From assembly GCF_002860285.1 (NCBI RefSeq), contig NZ_PGVF01000005.1, forward strand, positions 1 to 64,000: a DNA stretch of 64,000 nt, in the 5' to 3' direction. Every line of letters begins with the position of its first letter. Position 1 is the stretch's first letter. Source of the stretch: Bacillus sp. M6-12. Its GTDB lineage: Bacteria; Bacillota; Bacilli; Bacillales; DSM-1321. The position numbers were made by a program, and so were the translations under genes. Positions 8,264-18,222 of the stretch are shown here, in pieces. Under the pieces are notes generated by a model. It was given only the letters and a program-made list of their open reading frames with translations, was not told the DNA's origin and made no database searches.

Positions 8264-9298
8264 ATGAAAAACGAACTGTTGTTATTAAGTGCACTTACAC
8301 TGGCTCTTGTTGGCCTGATATCAATACTCTTTCTCTACCTGGTTACACGGAAGCTGGCGGAAAACCATAAAAGAAAGAAGATTGAACATTGGAAAAGCAG
8401 ATTTCAGGCCCCAGTCCTTTCCTATTTATTTGACGGAACTCTTTTAAGGGAAATGACTGTTAACACCGATGAGAAAAGAATTGCTATAGAAGAACTCTTA
8501 AGCGGTTTAGCTGATGTACTTGAAGATGAGAAGGGGAATGCCCGGCTTAACGCCTATGCAGATAAACATTTAAAGACTTATTATCGGAAACAATTGTCAA
8601 GCAGGAAGTGGAGCAGACGTATGAACGCCATGTACCATATTGAAAAAATCAGGCTGACATCCCTATCCGGTGATTTAGAACGGTTATTTTTAAGAAAGCG
8701 TTCTTCTAAAGAAGAGCGCGTCCAATGTCTCAGGGTATTGGCGTTGTTTCAGCATAAAAAAGTCTTGGATTATTTGATTGAAATTGCTTATCTGCTCTCT
8801 GAAACAGAGATCAGGCAAATTATCCAGAGGTATGATCAGCCTTTATTTGATCAGGCTATCCTTAGCTTCCATAACGCAGATGTGAAGATGCAAAATGTAT
8901 TGCTGGATGTCATTGCCCTTCAAAAACAATTTAAGTATAAGACCTTTGTTGAATCGGTTTATGAATTGTATTCGGGTGAATTGCGAATAAGGGCTTTAAA
9001 AGCGATATCGGAACTTGGGTACATTGAAGATATAAATAAATATATTGGACTAGCCGAATCAGGTAAATGGGAGGAAAGAATGCTTGCTGCCAAGCTCATT
9101 GGCATCTTTAAAGACAGCGATTACACTCCTTGTCTAATCAAACTGCTGAGAGATAACAATTGGTGGGTCCGATCCAAAGCAGCAGAAGCGCTTATGAATC
9201 TTCGGGGTGGAAGAAGGGTTTTGGAAGAAGTGTATAAAAACGACCATGACAGATTTGCCAGGGAAATGGCATGGGAATGGCTGAACAAAGGGGTTTAG
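8264..9298 (+). CDS. Membrane-anchored HEAT-repeat protein
   Basis: The 344-aa protein has one N-terminal membrane helix (about residues 5-27), a basic linker, and then an all-helical domain. In its C-terminal half this forms HEAT-type repeats, for example AKLIGIFKDSDYTPCLIKLL followed by WWVRSKAAEALMNL. Such repeats are protein-interaction scaffolds. It starts five bases after the cyclase stop and precedes the glycosyltransferase, so it is probably a cytosolic scaffold tethered to the synthase and a candidate link between signalling and export. No enzymatic motif is seen. Confidence 0.8.
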   Translation: MKNELLLLSALTLALVGLISILFLYLVTRKLAENHKRKKIEHWKSRFQAPVLSYLFDGTLLREMTVNTDEKRIAIEELLSGLADVLEDEKGNARLNAYADKHLKTYYRKQLSSRKWSRRMNAMYHIEKIRLTSLSGDLERLFLRKRSSKEERVQCLRVLALFQHKKVLDYLIEIAYLLSETEIRQIIQRYDQPLFDQAILSFHNADVKMQNVLLDVIALQKQFKYKTFVESVYELYSGELRIRALKAISELGYIEDINKYIGLAESGKWEERMLAAKLIGIFKDSDYTPCLIKLLRDNNWWVRSKAAEALMNLRGGRRVLEEVYKNDHDRFAREMAWEWLNKGV

Positions 9299-9302
9299 TG
9301 TC

Positions 9303-10718
9303 ATGAATTTTTCAATTGCCATTTTGCTTGCAGGTGAACTGTTTGGCTGGTTTATAGCAATTTATATGGTTGTAGTGATCAGTTTTTATTCTATAACAAT
9401 GTTTATTTCCATGATTCAGCTGAGACGGGAATACCAGCTGAAAACAGAGCTGACATATGCTGATTACGAGGATGATATATTTAGCAAACCTGTTTCCATT
9501 CTTGTACCTGCCTACAATGAAGAAGCCGGTATTGTCCAAAGCGTCCGCTCGCTTCTGAGTATTAATTATCCGCAGTTTGAAGTGGTTGTAATTAATGATG
9601 GGTCAAAGGACAGAACCCTTAATATGATGATAGAACACTATCAGATGGAGGAGATTAGCAAGGTAGTTAGGGTTGAGGTATTTTCCCAGCCTGTAAAAAA
9701 AATCTATCAATCAAAGCTGCTCCCGCATCTATTTTTAATTGATAAAGAAAATGGCGGTAAGGCAGATGCTTTAAATGCCGGCCTTAACTTCGCCAACTAT
9801 CCATATTTTTGCTCGCTCGATGGAGATTCCATTCTTGAGAGGGATGCGTTTTTGAAGGTAATGAAGCCTATCTTTGAATCCAATGGTGAAGTTATTGTTT
9901 CGAGTGGAAGCGTAAGAATAGCGAACGGCTGTGATATTCAAAGCGGTAATGTTCTTTCTGTAGGCCTTGCTGATAAACCGCTTGTTATCATGCAGACGAT
10001 TGAATATTTGAGGGCCTTCTTAATAGGACGCATCGGTTTAAGCCGTCATAATTTGCTTTTAATAGTTTCGGGAGCCTTCGGGGTATTCTCGAAGCAATGG
10101 GTTCTTGATGCAGGAGGCTACAAAGCAGACACTTTAGGCGAAGATATGGAACTGGTAGTCAGGCTTCACCGATTAATAAAGCAAAGGAAAGCAAAAAAGA
10201 AAATTGTATATGTTCCTGATCCTGTATGCTGGACTGAAGTTCCTGAAGAAATGAAATATTTAAGGAAGCAAAGAAGAAGATGGCAGCAGGGTTTGTTTGA
10301 AAGCCTTTGGACCCATCGCAGTTTAACATTTAATAAAAAGTATGGAACAATTGGTTTTATTTCCTTTCCCTACTATTGGATTATTGAATTTTTTGGTCCA
10401 ATTATCGAATTCTCCGGATATTTATACCTTTTCTTTTCGCTATTTTTTGGCGGTGTTTATTTGGAATTTGCGATATTAATATTTTTATTGTCCTGCTTGT
10501 ACGGCTCTGTTTTTTCCATGGCTTCCGTGTTATTGGAGGAGTGGAGTTTGCGGAAATATCCAAAGGTATCTGACATTGCTAAACTGTTCCTTTACTCTCT
10601 TACAGAAACACTCTGGTACCGGCCATTAACCATTATCTGGAGAATGGAAGGAGTTTTTAATGTTCTCAGAGGCAACCATAGCTGGGGAGAAATGAAACGG
10701 AAAGGTGTATCTAAATGA
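9303..10718 (+). CDS. Processive family 2 glycosyltransferase (BcsA/PgaC-like)
   Basis: This 471-aa membrane enzyme has an N-terminal helix (about 7-32), a GT2 catalytic domain (about 60-330) and three to four C-terminal helices. The processive-synthase residues are visible: Asp in INDGSKD, DGD in SLDGDSILE, ED in LGEDMELVVR, and a QRRRWQQG segment matching the QxxRW box. It should polymerise a UDP-sugar into an exopolysaccharide and extrude it. No PilZ domain is present, so c-di-GMP would have to act through another protein. The stop overlaps the next start (ATGA), showing translational coupling. Confidence 0.9.
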   Translation: MNFSIAILLAGELFGWFIAIYMVVVISFYSITMFISMIQLRREYQLKTELTYADYEDDIFSKPVSILVPAYNEEAGIVQSVRSLLSINYPQFEVVVINDGSKDRTLNMMIEHYQMEEISKVVRVEVFSQPVKKIYQSKLLPHLFLIDKENGGKADALNAGLNFANYPYFCSLDGDSILERDAFLKVMKPIFESNGEVIVSSGSVRIANGCDIQSGNVLSVGLADKPLVIMQTIEYLRAFLIGRIGLSRHNLLLIVSGAFGVFSKQWVLDAGGYKADTLGEDMELVVRLHRLIKQRKAKKKIVYVPDPVCWTEVPEEMKYLRKQRRRWQQGLFESLWTHRSLTFNKKYGTIGFISFPYYWIIEFFGPIIEFSGYLYLFFSLFFGGVYLEFAILIFLLSCLYGSVFSMASVLLEEWSLRKYPKVSDIAKLFLYSLTETLWYRPLTIIWRMEGVFNVLRGNHSWGEMKRKGVSK

Positions 10719-13700
10719 GAATTAAGCAGCCATTGTATTTCGTGATGTTTATTGCATTTATTATTGCCTTTGTCAGCAGTCCATTTTGGCTATGGCTTCT
10801 AAAGCCGGAGAAGGAGTTAAATGTATTAATATTTGATAAAACAGTCCCTGATGATTCATTTCGGGAACATAAGGGCCTTACATGGATACTAAATAACGAA
10901 AAGTATAAAAAAGATAATCAGACCTATTCAATCAGGGATTATATTGGTTTCAATCATGATGGAAAGAAGAATTATCAAACTAGCCGGCTGCAGAAAAAGC
11001 TCGAGGATTCTGATCTTATCTATTTAGCAGATCAATATGGTGTAAGTAAAGAGGAGCCTTATAGCACCAATAAAAGCCAGGAGGAGACTTTTCATGGAGG
11101 ACTAGAGGAGAAAGACGTTGAAGCAATCGAGAAAAGTCTTCGCTCTAATGGCGGTACGCTAATCGCCGAATTCAATACTTTTGCCAGTCCAACTGGAGAA
11201 AAGCCAAAGGAACAGATGTCCAATCTTTTAAATGTCGATTGGACAGGCTGGACAGGCAGATTCTTTACAGACTTTTCTTCAAGTGAGGTTCCTGGTTGGG
11301 TCCGGAATAATTACCTGATGCAGTATGGTAAAAAGTGGGAGTTGGAAGGCCGGGGCTTGGTCCTGTCGAATGAACAGGGAGGCCTAATTGTTTTTCAGGA
11401 AAAAGAATTATCCGGAAACGGACCGGAATTCAAACTGACGAAAGAAGGACGGGACACGCTTGACCGAAATATTAAAACCACATATTCTTATTGGTTTGAT
11501 ATTATTGAACCCCGAAATAAAAGCGAGATATTTGCAGAGTATTCACTGCCTCTAACGAAAGCGGGCAAGGATAAACTGGCAGCATACGGGCTGTCAGAAA
11601 CCTTTCCTGCAATTATTCATCATCAAAATGCTTCATATAACAGCTTTTATTTTGCGGGTGATTTTGCAGATGAGAAGGAAGTACCGGAAATATATCAAAC
11701 TTCTGGTCTATCTGCATGGAAAAGGACAGTTGGAGCAAAGGACTCTTTTTTTTGGACTGGATACGTTCCTTTGATGAATGGCATTTTGGATAAAGGGTTA
11801 AATCGAACTGTCAAACCCGCAAAAATTGAGGTAGCTGAGCAATCAGGCGTTAATTTTAACAGCAAAACAGGTGAAAATTATATTCAAGTGAAGAAAAATG
11901 GCAGTTGGGAAGATCTGCTTATTAAAGGGGTAAATATGGGGATTGCCAAACCCGGATTCTTTCCGGGGGAAACATCAATAACCCGGGAGGAATACTTGAG
12001 GTGGTTTGGTTATATCGGCGCCATGAATGCCAATGCTATCCGAGTATATACCCTGCACCCGCCTGAATTTTATCAGGCTCTGTATGAATATAATCAGCAA
12101 GCCAAAGAGCCCCTCTATTTATTCCATGGTATTTGGGCTGAAGAAGAGATGATGCTGGAAAAACAAAACATGTACACAAAAGAAGTAAGTGCCAGTTTTA
12201 AAGAAAATCTGCGTCATATCATAGATTCAGTTCATGGCAATGCAAATATACCGGAAAGAACAGGGAATGCGTCAGGTGAATATCGCTATGACGTATCCAA
12301 GTACGTTCTTGGTTATGTTTTGGGAATTGAGTGGGATCCTGGTGTTGTTGATGAAACAAACAAGAGAAACAAGTCAGTTTCTCAGCACAACGGTACTTAT
12401 TTCTATACGGAAAATGCATCTCCTTTCGAAATATGGCTGTCACAGATGATGGAGTATGCAGCCGTTTATGAGGAAAAAAAGTATAACTGGCAGCATAGCA
12501 TGTCATTTACAAATTGGGTAACAACTGATATGCTCACCCATCCTGCGGAACCATCTCAAACAGAGGATATGGCAGTGGTGAATCCTAATCATGTAAAAAA
12601 GAAAAACAGCTATCATGCAGGACTGTTTGCATCGTATCATATTTATCCATATTATCCGGATTTCCTAAATTATGAGGAGAAATACTTGAATTACAAGGAT
12701 AAAAGCGGCAAGAAAAATAGTTATGCAGGATACCTTCATGACTTGAGGAAGGAGCATAGCATGCCTGTCATTGTCGCAGAGTTTGGAGTTCCAGCTTCCC
12801 GAGGCCTGACCCACGTCAATCCTCAGGGCTTGAATCAGGGAAAGCATTCAGAGAAAGCGCAGGGAAAAATAGATTCCTATCTCTATCAATCAATCCTGGA
12901 CGAGAAATATGGTGGCGGCCTTCTCTTTTCATGGCAGGATGAATGGTTTAAAAGAACCTGGAACACAATGGATTTTGATAATCCAGACAGGCGCCCTTTT
13001 TGGTCCAATATTCAAACGAATGAGCAGCGGTTTGGACTGCTGGCATTTGATTCAAAAGACTCTATTCTGCTTGATGGCGAGACGGCGGACTGGCAGCTTA
13101 AAAGATCAAAGCCGCTATACAGCTCCGCTGAAAAAAAATCCTTCCTGAAAAGCATGTACGCAGAGTCTGATTATGAAGGGCTATATATGAGAATTGAATT
13201 AAATAGAGCCTTTAATAAGGATGAGGATCAGATCCAGCTCGTATTTGACACCATCCCCGGACAGGGACAGAATATGTTGAGCGTAAAAGATGGGATAAAT
13301 GTAAATGGCTTAGAGGGAACTGATTTCCTTGCTGAAATTTCAAATGAGGATAACTCTAGAATTATGGTGGACAGCTATTATGACAGTTTTTACTTTCAAT
13401 ATGCAAATCTGTTAAAAATGATACCGCATGAAGAGTATGCATCACGTAAAAATAATGGGATATTTCATCCCATACGTTTAGCTTTGAATAAAGAGCTGAC
13501 AATTCCTTCAAAAAAGCAGACCGTTCCGTTTCAATCCTTTGAAACTGGAAAGTTAATGTGGGGCAATGGAAATCCTGGCAGCCAACATTATGATTCATTA
13601 ACCGATATAAGCATTGCCGAAAATAAAAAAACACTTGAAATAAGGATTCCATGGCAGCTCCTTAATGTAAAGGATCCAAGCCTGAAAGAAGTAATAGGTG

Positions 13701-13978
13701 ATTTGTGGAAAAAGGGTCTGACTCATGGTGAAACAATTAATGGTATTAAAATAGGCGCTATCGGCTATGAAGGTAAAAATGGCTCTCTTTCTTCATTTCC
13801 TGAGTCTAGTGGCAATTCATTGCCAATGAAAAAAGCTGCTGTGTTTACTTGGAATGAGTGGAATGAACCAAGCTACCAAGAGCGTTTGAAACCGTCTTAC
13901 TATATCATGAAAGATACTTACAAAAAGCTTCGATTAAAGGGGAATAAGCATGAAGAAAATACTGCTGGCGGAAGATGA
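10715..13978 (+). CDS. Large exported TIM-barrel glycoside hydrolase-like protein
   Basis: This 1087-aa protein has an N-terminal signal anchor (about residues 7-30) and an extracellular remainder. The centre (about 400-760) looks like a GH2/GH5-type TIM barrel: IKGVNMG start, NAIRVYTLHPPEFY, candidate acid/base Glu in GYVLGIEWDP, candidate nucleophile in VIVAEFGVPA, and a late FSWQDEWFKRTW strand. The C-terminal 270 residues look like a beta-rich carbohydrate-binding module. No close family is recognised. Position after the synthase suggests trimming or remodelling of the nascent polysaccharide. It overlaps the glycosyltransferase by 4 bases and the next gene by 29. Confidence 0.7.
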   Translation: MRIKQPLYFVMFIAFIIAFVSSPFWLWLLKPEKELNVLIFDKTVPDDSFREHKGLTWILNNEKYKKDNQTYSIRDYIGFNHDGKKNYQTSRLQKKLEDSDLIYLADQYGVSKEEPYSTNKSQEETFHGGLEEKDVEAIEKSLRSNGGTLIAEFNTFASPTGEKPKEQMSNLLNVDWTGWTGRFFTDFSSSEVPGWVRNNYLMQYGKKWELEGRGLVLSNEQGGLIVFQEKELSGNGPEFKLTKEGRDTLDRNIKTTYSYWFDIIEPRNKSEIFAEYSLPLTKAGKDKLAAYGLSETFPAIIHHQNASYNSFYFAGDFADEKEVPEIYQTSGLSAWKRTVGAKDSFFWTGYVPLMNGILDKGLNRTVKPAKIEVAEQSGVNFNSKTGENYIQVKKNGSWEDLLIKGVNMGIAKPGFFPGETSITREEYLRWFGYIGAMNANAIRVYTLHPPEFYQALYEYNQQAKEPLYLFHGIWAEEEMMLEKQNMYTKEVSASFKENLRHIIDSVHGNANIPERTGNASGEYRYDVSKYVLGYVLGIEWDPGVVDETNKRNKSVSQHNGTYFYTENASPFEIWLSQMMEYAAVYEEKKYNWQHSMSFTNWVTTDMLTHPAEPSQTEDMAVVNPNHVKKKNSYHAGLFASYHIYPYYPDFLNYEEKYLNYKDKSGKKNSYAGYLHDLRKEHSMPVIVAEFGVPASRGLTHVNPQGLNQGKHSEKAQGKIDSYLYQSILDEKYGGGLLFSWQDEWFKRTWNTMDFDNPDRRPFWSNIQTNEQRFGLLAFDSKDSILLDGETADWQLKRSKPLYSSAEKKSFLKSMYAESDYEGLYMRIELNRAFNKDEDQIQLVFDTIPGQGQNMLSVKDGINVNGLEGTDFLAEISNEDNSRIMVDSYYDSFYFQYANLLKMIPHEEYASRKNNGIFHPIRLALNKELTIPSKKQTVPFQSFETGKLMWGNGNPGSQHYDSLTDISIAENKKTLEIRIPWQLLNVKDPSLKEVIGDLWKKGLTHGETINGIKIGAIGYEGKNGSLSSFPESSGNSLPMKKAAVFTWNEWNEPSYQERLKPSYYIMKDTYKKLRLKGNKHEENTAGGR

Positions 13979-14318
13979 AGAGGTATTGCGGATGCTGATA
14001 GTAGATACACTTGAAGATGGAGACTTTGAAGTGGATGAAGCAGCCGATGGACAGGAAGCTTTAGATCTGGTTGATCAGAATGACTATGATTTAATCATAC
14101 TTGATTATATGATGCCTATTTTTACCGGTCTTGAAGTGATAGAAAAGATTCGAAACAATCCTGATAAACGGAATGCCAAAATAATGATGTTAAGTGCTAA
14201 AAGCCAGCAGTATGAGCAGGCTGGCATTTTAGAGGCCGGAGCAGATTATTTTATTGCTAAACCTTTTAGCCCGATGAAACTCCTGGAAAAGATTGAGGAA
14301 ATAGTAGATGAACATTAA
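13950..14318 (+). CDS. Single-domain response regulator
   Basis: A stand-alone CheY-like receiver of 122 aa: acidic pocket AEDEE, phospho-acceptor Asp in IILDYMMPIF (about residue 51), switch Ser in MLSAKS, Lys in AKPF. There is no output domain, so it probably shuttles phosphate between the hybrid kinase, which follows with an 11-base overlap, and the HPt/receiver domains of the cyclase, or binds a partner such as the HEAT protein. The start overlaps the previous gene and follows AAAGGGG. Confidence 0.88.
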   Translation: MKKILLAEDEEVLRMLIVDTLEDGDFEVDEAADGQEALDLVDQNDYDLIILDYMMPIFTGLEVIEKIRNNPDKRNAKIMMLSAKSQQYEQAGILEAGADYFIAKPFSPMKLLEKIEEIVDEH

Positions 14319-17208
14319 AGAATACATTAAGAGGAGCCTTACCCGGCAGGTCATCTTTTTAATGGGAATCTTTTTCTTAATATTTTTAATTGGTTCCAGC
14401 GTATTTTTTTACACTCAGCAAAGGATCAATGACATATTTATCAAAGAACGGAATCTGATTGCCAAAAAGGAATCGCTTATATCACAAATATATAACGGCT
14501 ACGATACTGCCTTTATGGATATGAGAGGCTATATTGCTTTCAACAACGAGGATTTAAGAGACAATGCCATTGAGCAAGCTGAAAGCATCAGGAAGGCGAC
14601 AACTAAATTTGCACATAAAGCAACAACTGAGAAAGAAAAGCTGCTAATCCTCTCGATTGAGGCATTTACAGATGAATACTTTTCTGAGAATATTCCAAAA
14701 GTGATAGGATATGTTGAAAACGGCAACCTTGAGGCAGTTAGGGTTTTTGCTAACAGCGAGGCAACGAAAAAGGTTTCAGATATCAGAAATAAGCTGTGGG
14801 ATTACTCTAAAAGCCTTCAGGAAAAGCGAGATCAAAAGGCAGAAGATCTTGCCAGGAACCAAAACAATTTACAGCTGTACTTTATATGTTTTTTGGCCCT
14901 GTTTCTGATTATTTTATTCAGGGTGATGAGGGTATTCTTGCGGGATATCGGCCGGCCGCTTTCTGATTTGGCATTTGCAGCTAATGAAGTAGCCGCTGGA
15001 CGAGAGGGTTTTATTGAGGAATTGAAGCGCCGTGACGAACTGGGTGCTTTATCGATCGCTTTTAAGAAGATGTTATATAGCATTCAGGATAAAGAACAAA
15101 ATTTGCTTGCCCAAAACGAAGAGCTTACTGCACAGCAGGATGAATTGCAGGCGCAGCAGGAAACCCTGGAAGAGACACTGGAGATATTAAGGGAAAACGA
15201 ACAGATGCTGACCCGCAGGAATGAACTGATAAACGGTATTTCAAACACATTAAATCGTTCAGAACTCCTTGGTAGTATAGTAAAGAATATGTGCCGGATT
15301 ATCGGCGCAGATAAAGGGATTGTTTTTTTACTGGCTGAACAAGTGAATGCTTCTTATGGAATCTCTGGTAAGGGAATTGAACTTTTTATTGAACATCTTG
15401 AAAACGGTATTACCGAAAAACTAGTTTCTGAAAAGAAACCCTTTTATATCAGACGGGAACAAACCAAAATGGAAGCCGGTTTCCATGACAATATTCAGTA
15501 CATTTATGACGTGTATATACCAATATTGTCTTCATCAGGAGAGGTTGTTGCGATCATGGCGTTCAGCAGATTTTCTTCTCCTTTTACGCAAAAGGAAACG
15601 GCTGAATATGGTCTGCTTGCTAAACAGATTGCGATTTCTCTTGAAAAAATTGAACTTTATGAACAAACAGAAAGCAGCAGAAGGCTAAACCAGGATATCA
15701 TCAATACTATACATGAAGGAATACAGCTGATTGACAATCAGGGTTCAATTGTACAAATCAATAAGCAGCTTATCGAGATGTTTGATGAACTCAAAATAAT
15801 TGAAAATCCTGATTCGCTTACATGGCAGGAATGGACTACCCTTATGGCAAGGGAAATTGAGGATGAATCATTTTTAGCCTTGTTGACCCGTGCGGCAAAT
15901 TGCTCAGGAACGTCTACTAAAGAAGAGCAATCATTCATCTACAAAAACAAGTCCAGAAACAGGGTATTCAATATTTATTGTGAAAATTTATTTAAAGGTG
16001 AAAAAAAGCTAGGAACGATCCTCGTGCATCGGGACATTACAAAGGAATACGAGGTTGATCAAATGAAATCTGAATTTGTAAGCACCGTCAGCCATGAGCT
16101 TCGCACACCGCTTGCAAGTGTCCTCGGTTTTACTGAGCTAATGTTAAACAAGGAGCTTAAGCCCGAACGGCAAAAGAAATACCTGCAAACGATTTATCAT
16201 GAAGGAAAACGGCTAACATCACTAATCAATGACTTTTTGGATGTCCAAAGGATGGAGGCAGGAAAGCAAACATATGAAAAGAAGGACATTGATCTTGTAC
16301 GAATACTCGAGAAAGTTATCGAAAATCAGCAAATCAATTCTTCTGAACATAAGATTACTTTAGTAAATTCTGCTTCACACCCTTTTGTCCTCGGAGACAG
16401 GATGAAACTGGAGCAGGTGTTTATGAACTTAATCAACAATTCTATTAAATACAGCCCGGACGGCGGTAATATAAAAGTCGTTATTTATGATAAAGATGAA
16501 TCAATACTTGTCGATGTAAGAGATGAAGGCTTGGGGATACCTCAAGAATCCATACCGAAACTGTTCCGAAAATTCTACCGGGTAGACAACTCAGATCGGA
16601 GGAAAATTGGCGGAACAGGACTAGGGTTGGCGATCGTTCAAGAGATTGTACGGGGCCATGGCGGTGAGATAACGGTTACTTCGGAATTTGGAAAAGGAAG
16701 TATCTTTACAGTCACATTTCCTAAGATTGAACAATTAGAGCCTGAAATTGATGAGCAAGATAGCTCTGCCCAAGAGGGTAGAGAATCAAGCTATACGGTT
16801 GTTGTCATTGAAGATGACCAAAGTCTGGCTGAATTGATTAATCATGAGCTATTGGACAGCGGCTTTCAGGTAAGTTATTTTAAAAGAGGGACTGATGCTT
16901 TACAGGCTATGAAACTAAACACTCCTGATGCAGTCGTACTTGATATCATGCTTGAGGAGGATGCAGTCGACGGCTGGGCAATCATGGAAATGATAAAAGA
17001 AAGCCAGTCACTGATGAATGTCCCAATTTTTGTCTCAACGGCTTTGGATGAAAGAGAAAAAGGATTCTCCCTTGGAGCAAAGGACTATCTTATCAAGCCT
17101 TATAATCCTGCAAAGCTGTCAAAAGTGATCATGCAGACACTGATCAGCAACGGGAAAAAAGGCCAAATCCTTATTCCGCAAACAGACGGAAAGCAGGATC
17201 AGCTATAG
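14308..17208 (+). CDS. Hybrid sensor histidine kinase (TM-HAMP-GAF-PAS-HisKA-HATPase-REC)
   Basis: The 966-aa membrane kinase has two helices (about 13-35 and 190-212) around a CHASE3-like extracytoplasmic helical region. It continues with HAMP, a coiled coil rich in Glu and Gln (about 255-300), GAF (about 310-450), PAS (about 460-570), HisKA with the phospho-acceptor in FVSTVSHELRTPLAS (about 593), HATPase_c (N-box NLINNSIKYS, DEGLGIP, GGTGLGLAI) and a C-terminal receiver (VIEDDQS, Asp in VVLDIMLEED, IKPYNP). All catalytic motifs are intact. Together with the receiver-only protein and the HPt/REC cyclase it forms a complete phosphorelay inside one operon. Confidence 0.92.
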   Translation: MNIKEYIKRSLTRQVIFLMGIFFLIFLIGSSVFFYTQQRINDIFIKERNLIAKKESLISQIYNGYDTAFMDMRGYIAFNNEDLRDNAIEQAESIRKATTKFAHKATTEKEKLLILSIEAFTDEYFSENIPKVIGYVENGNLEAVRVFANSEATKKVSDIRNKLWDYSKSLQEKRDQKAEDLARNQNNLQLYFICFLALFLIILFRVMRVFLRDIGRPLSDLAFAANEVAAGREGFIEELKRRDELGALSIAFKKMLYSIQDKEQNLLAQNEELTAQQDELQAQQETLEETLEILRENEQMLTRRNELINGISNTLNRSELLGSIVKNMCRIIGADKGIVFLLAEQVNASYGISGKGIELFIEHLENGITEKLVSEKKPFYIRREQTKMEAGFHDNIQYIYDVYIPILSSSGEVVAIMAFSRFSSPFTQKETAEYGLLAKQIAISLEKIELYEQTESSRRLNQDIINTIHEGIQLIDNQGSIVQINKQLIEMFDELKIIENPDSLTWQEWTTLMAREIEDESFLALLTRAANCSGTSTKEEQSFIYKNKSRNRVFNIYCENLFKGEKKLGTILVHRDITKEYEVDQMKSEFVSTVSHELRTPLASVLGFTELMLNKELKPERQKKYLQTIYHEGKRLTSLINDFLDVQRMEAGKQTYEKKDIDLVRILEKVIENQQINSSEHKITLVNSASHPFVLGDRMKLEQVFMNLINNSIKYSPDGGNIKVVIYDKDESILVDVRDEGLGIPQESIPKLFRKFYRVDNSDRRKIGGTGLGLAIVQEIVRGHGGEITVTSEFGKGSIFTVTFPKIEQLEPEIDEQDSSAQEGRESSYTVVVIEDDQSLAELINHELLDSGFQVSYFKRGTDALQAMKLNTPDAVVLDIMLEEDAVDGWAIMEMIKESQSLMNVPIFVSTALDEREKGFSLGAKDYLIKPYNPAKLSKVIMQTLISNGKKGQILIPQTDGKQDQL

Positions 17209-17220
17209 CTATTGAATTAT

Positions 17221-17269
17221 CACCCCTAGTGTACAGCAGCGCGTGCTCTGGCAGCTGGGGGTTTTTATT
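17221..17269 (+). terminator. Terminator of the exopolysaccharide operon
   Basis: CACCCCTAG pairs with CTGGGGGT over a long inner loop that itself can fold, followed by TTTTTATTT. It lies 12 bases after the kinase stop. Confidence 0.65.
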
Positions 17270-17352
17270 TCGAAAGCCTTATACATACAGTGTTAAGATT
17301 TTTAGCTCTTAGACGCCACAGCATATTAAAATTGGACCGAAATGTTTTCCAT

Positions 17353-17377
17353 GATTGAAGGCTTTATATAAGGGTAT
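17353..17377 (+). promoter_or_regulatory. Putative SigB promoter of the YflT-like stress gene
   Basis: GATTGA (17353-17358), 13 bases, then a perfect GGGTAT (17372-17377). The -10 element fits sigma-B well, the -35 only in part. The product family is a known stress family, which supports the call. Confidence 0.45.
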
Positions 17378-17413
17378 TTAATTAGTACAACATAATAAAG
17401 GAGATTATTCATC

Positions 17414-17848
17414 ATGGAAAAACAAGTAATCGGTATTTATGAAAACAAAGAACAGGCAAAGACAGCTGTAGAGAATTTACAGAGTAAAGGCTACAATCTT
17501 GATAACATCTCAATTGTTGCAAAAAATATAGATGGATTGGGACCGGCGGCTGACAAAGCAGAGACTAAAGAGAAGGATGGGGTAATTGCCGGGGCAGCTG
17601 TAGGCGGAGCAGTCGGAATCGCAGGTTTTCTTGTAGGGATGAGTGCATTGGCAGTCCCGGGAATCGGCCCTATTATAGCAGCAGGCCCAATCTTTTCTAC
17701 AATAAGCGGTGCTGTAGCCGGCCTGACAGCTAATAATGGGGGAGGATTACGCAGGGCCTTGCAGGAGCAAGGATTAGATGAAAAAGAAGCTCGCCGATAT
17801 GAAGAGGATGTTAAAAAAGGAAGAATACTAATATTCGCAACGGAATAG
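17414..17848 (+). CDS. General stress protein (YflT/GSP17M-like)
   Basis: The 144-aa protein has an N-terminal alpha/beta segment of about 60 residues (MEKQVIGIYENKEQAKTAVE, the YflT/GSP17M pattern). A Gly/Ala-rich hydrophobic stretch follows (about 55-110: AGAAVGGAVGIAG through ISGAVAG), and then a charged tail. Members are heat- or general-stress-induced in Bacillales; the Gly-zipper-like middle suggests membrane association. It is a single gene with its own promoter and AAAGGAG site. The biochemical role of the family is unknown. Confidence 0.82.
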   Translation: MEKQVIGIYENKEQAKTAVENLQSKGYNLDNISIVAKNIDGLGPAADKAETKEKDGVIAGAAVGGAVGIAGFLVGMSALAVPGIGPIIAAGPIFSTISGAVAGLTANNGGGLRRALQEQGLDEKEARRYEEDVKKGRILIFATE

Positions 17849-17915
17849 TGCATAAATAAATGAAATCAATATCAGTCTTGATAGTTTTTACAAGATAAAG
17901 AGTACTAAGCTAACG

Positions 17916-17946
17916 AAGAGCCAACAGGATGTTGGCTCTTTAATAT
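17916..17946 (+). terminator. Terminator after the stress protein gene
   Basis: A 10-bp perfect stem (AAGAGCCAAC / GTTGGCTCTT) with a 5-base loop is followed by TAATATAATT. The rest of 17850-18220 is AT-rich with no further signal seen. Confidence 0.75.
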
Positions 17947-18222
17947 AATTACAGAAAGTTGTTACATTAATTAAAAAAAGCCCAGTAAGTAAGAAAAAAT
18001 CATATATATCACTTGGATTTTCCCAAATGGACCGGAAAAAATCTTAGAAGCTATTGAAATATTAAACTAATCAAAGGTTTTAAATATATACCATCTAAAG
18101 AATCTTCAACTTGGGTGTTGAGAACCCTCAAAAATTGCTGTAAAAAGAAAAGCAATTTATAAAGAGAGTATTCCTTAATCGTTATGTAAAATGAATACCA
18201 ATACAATTTCCTGGAGGTATTC

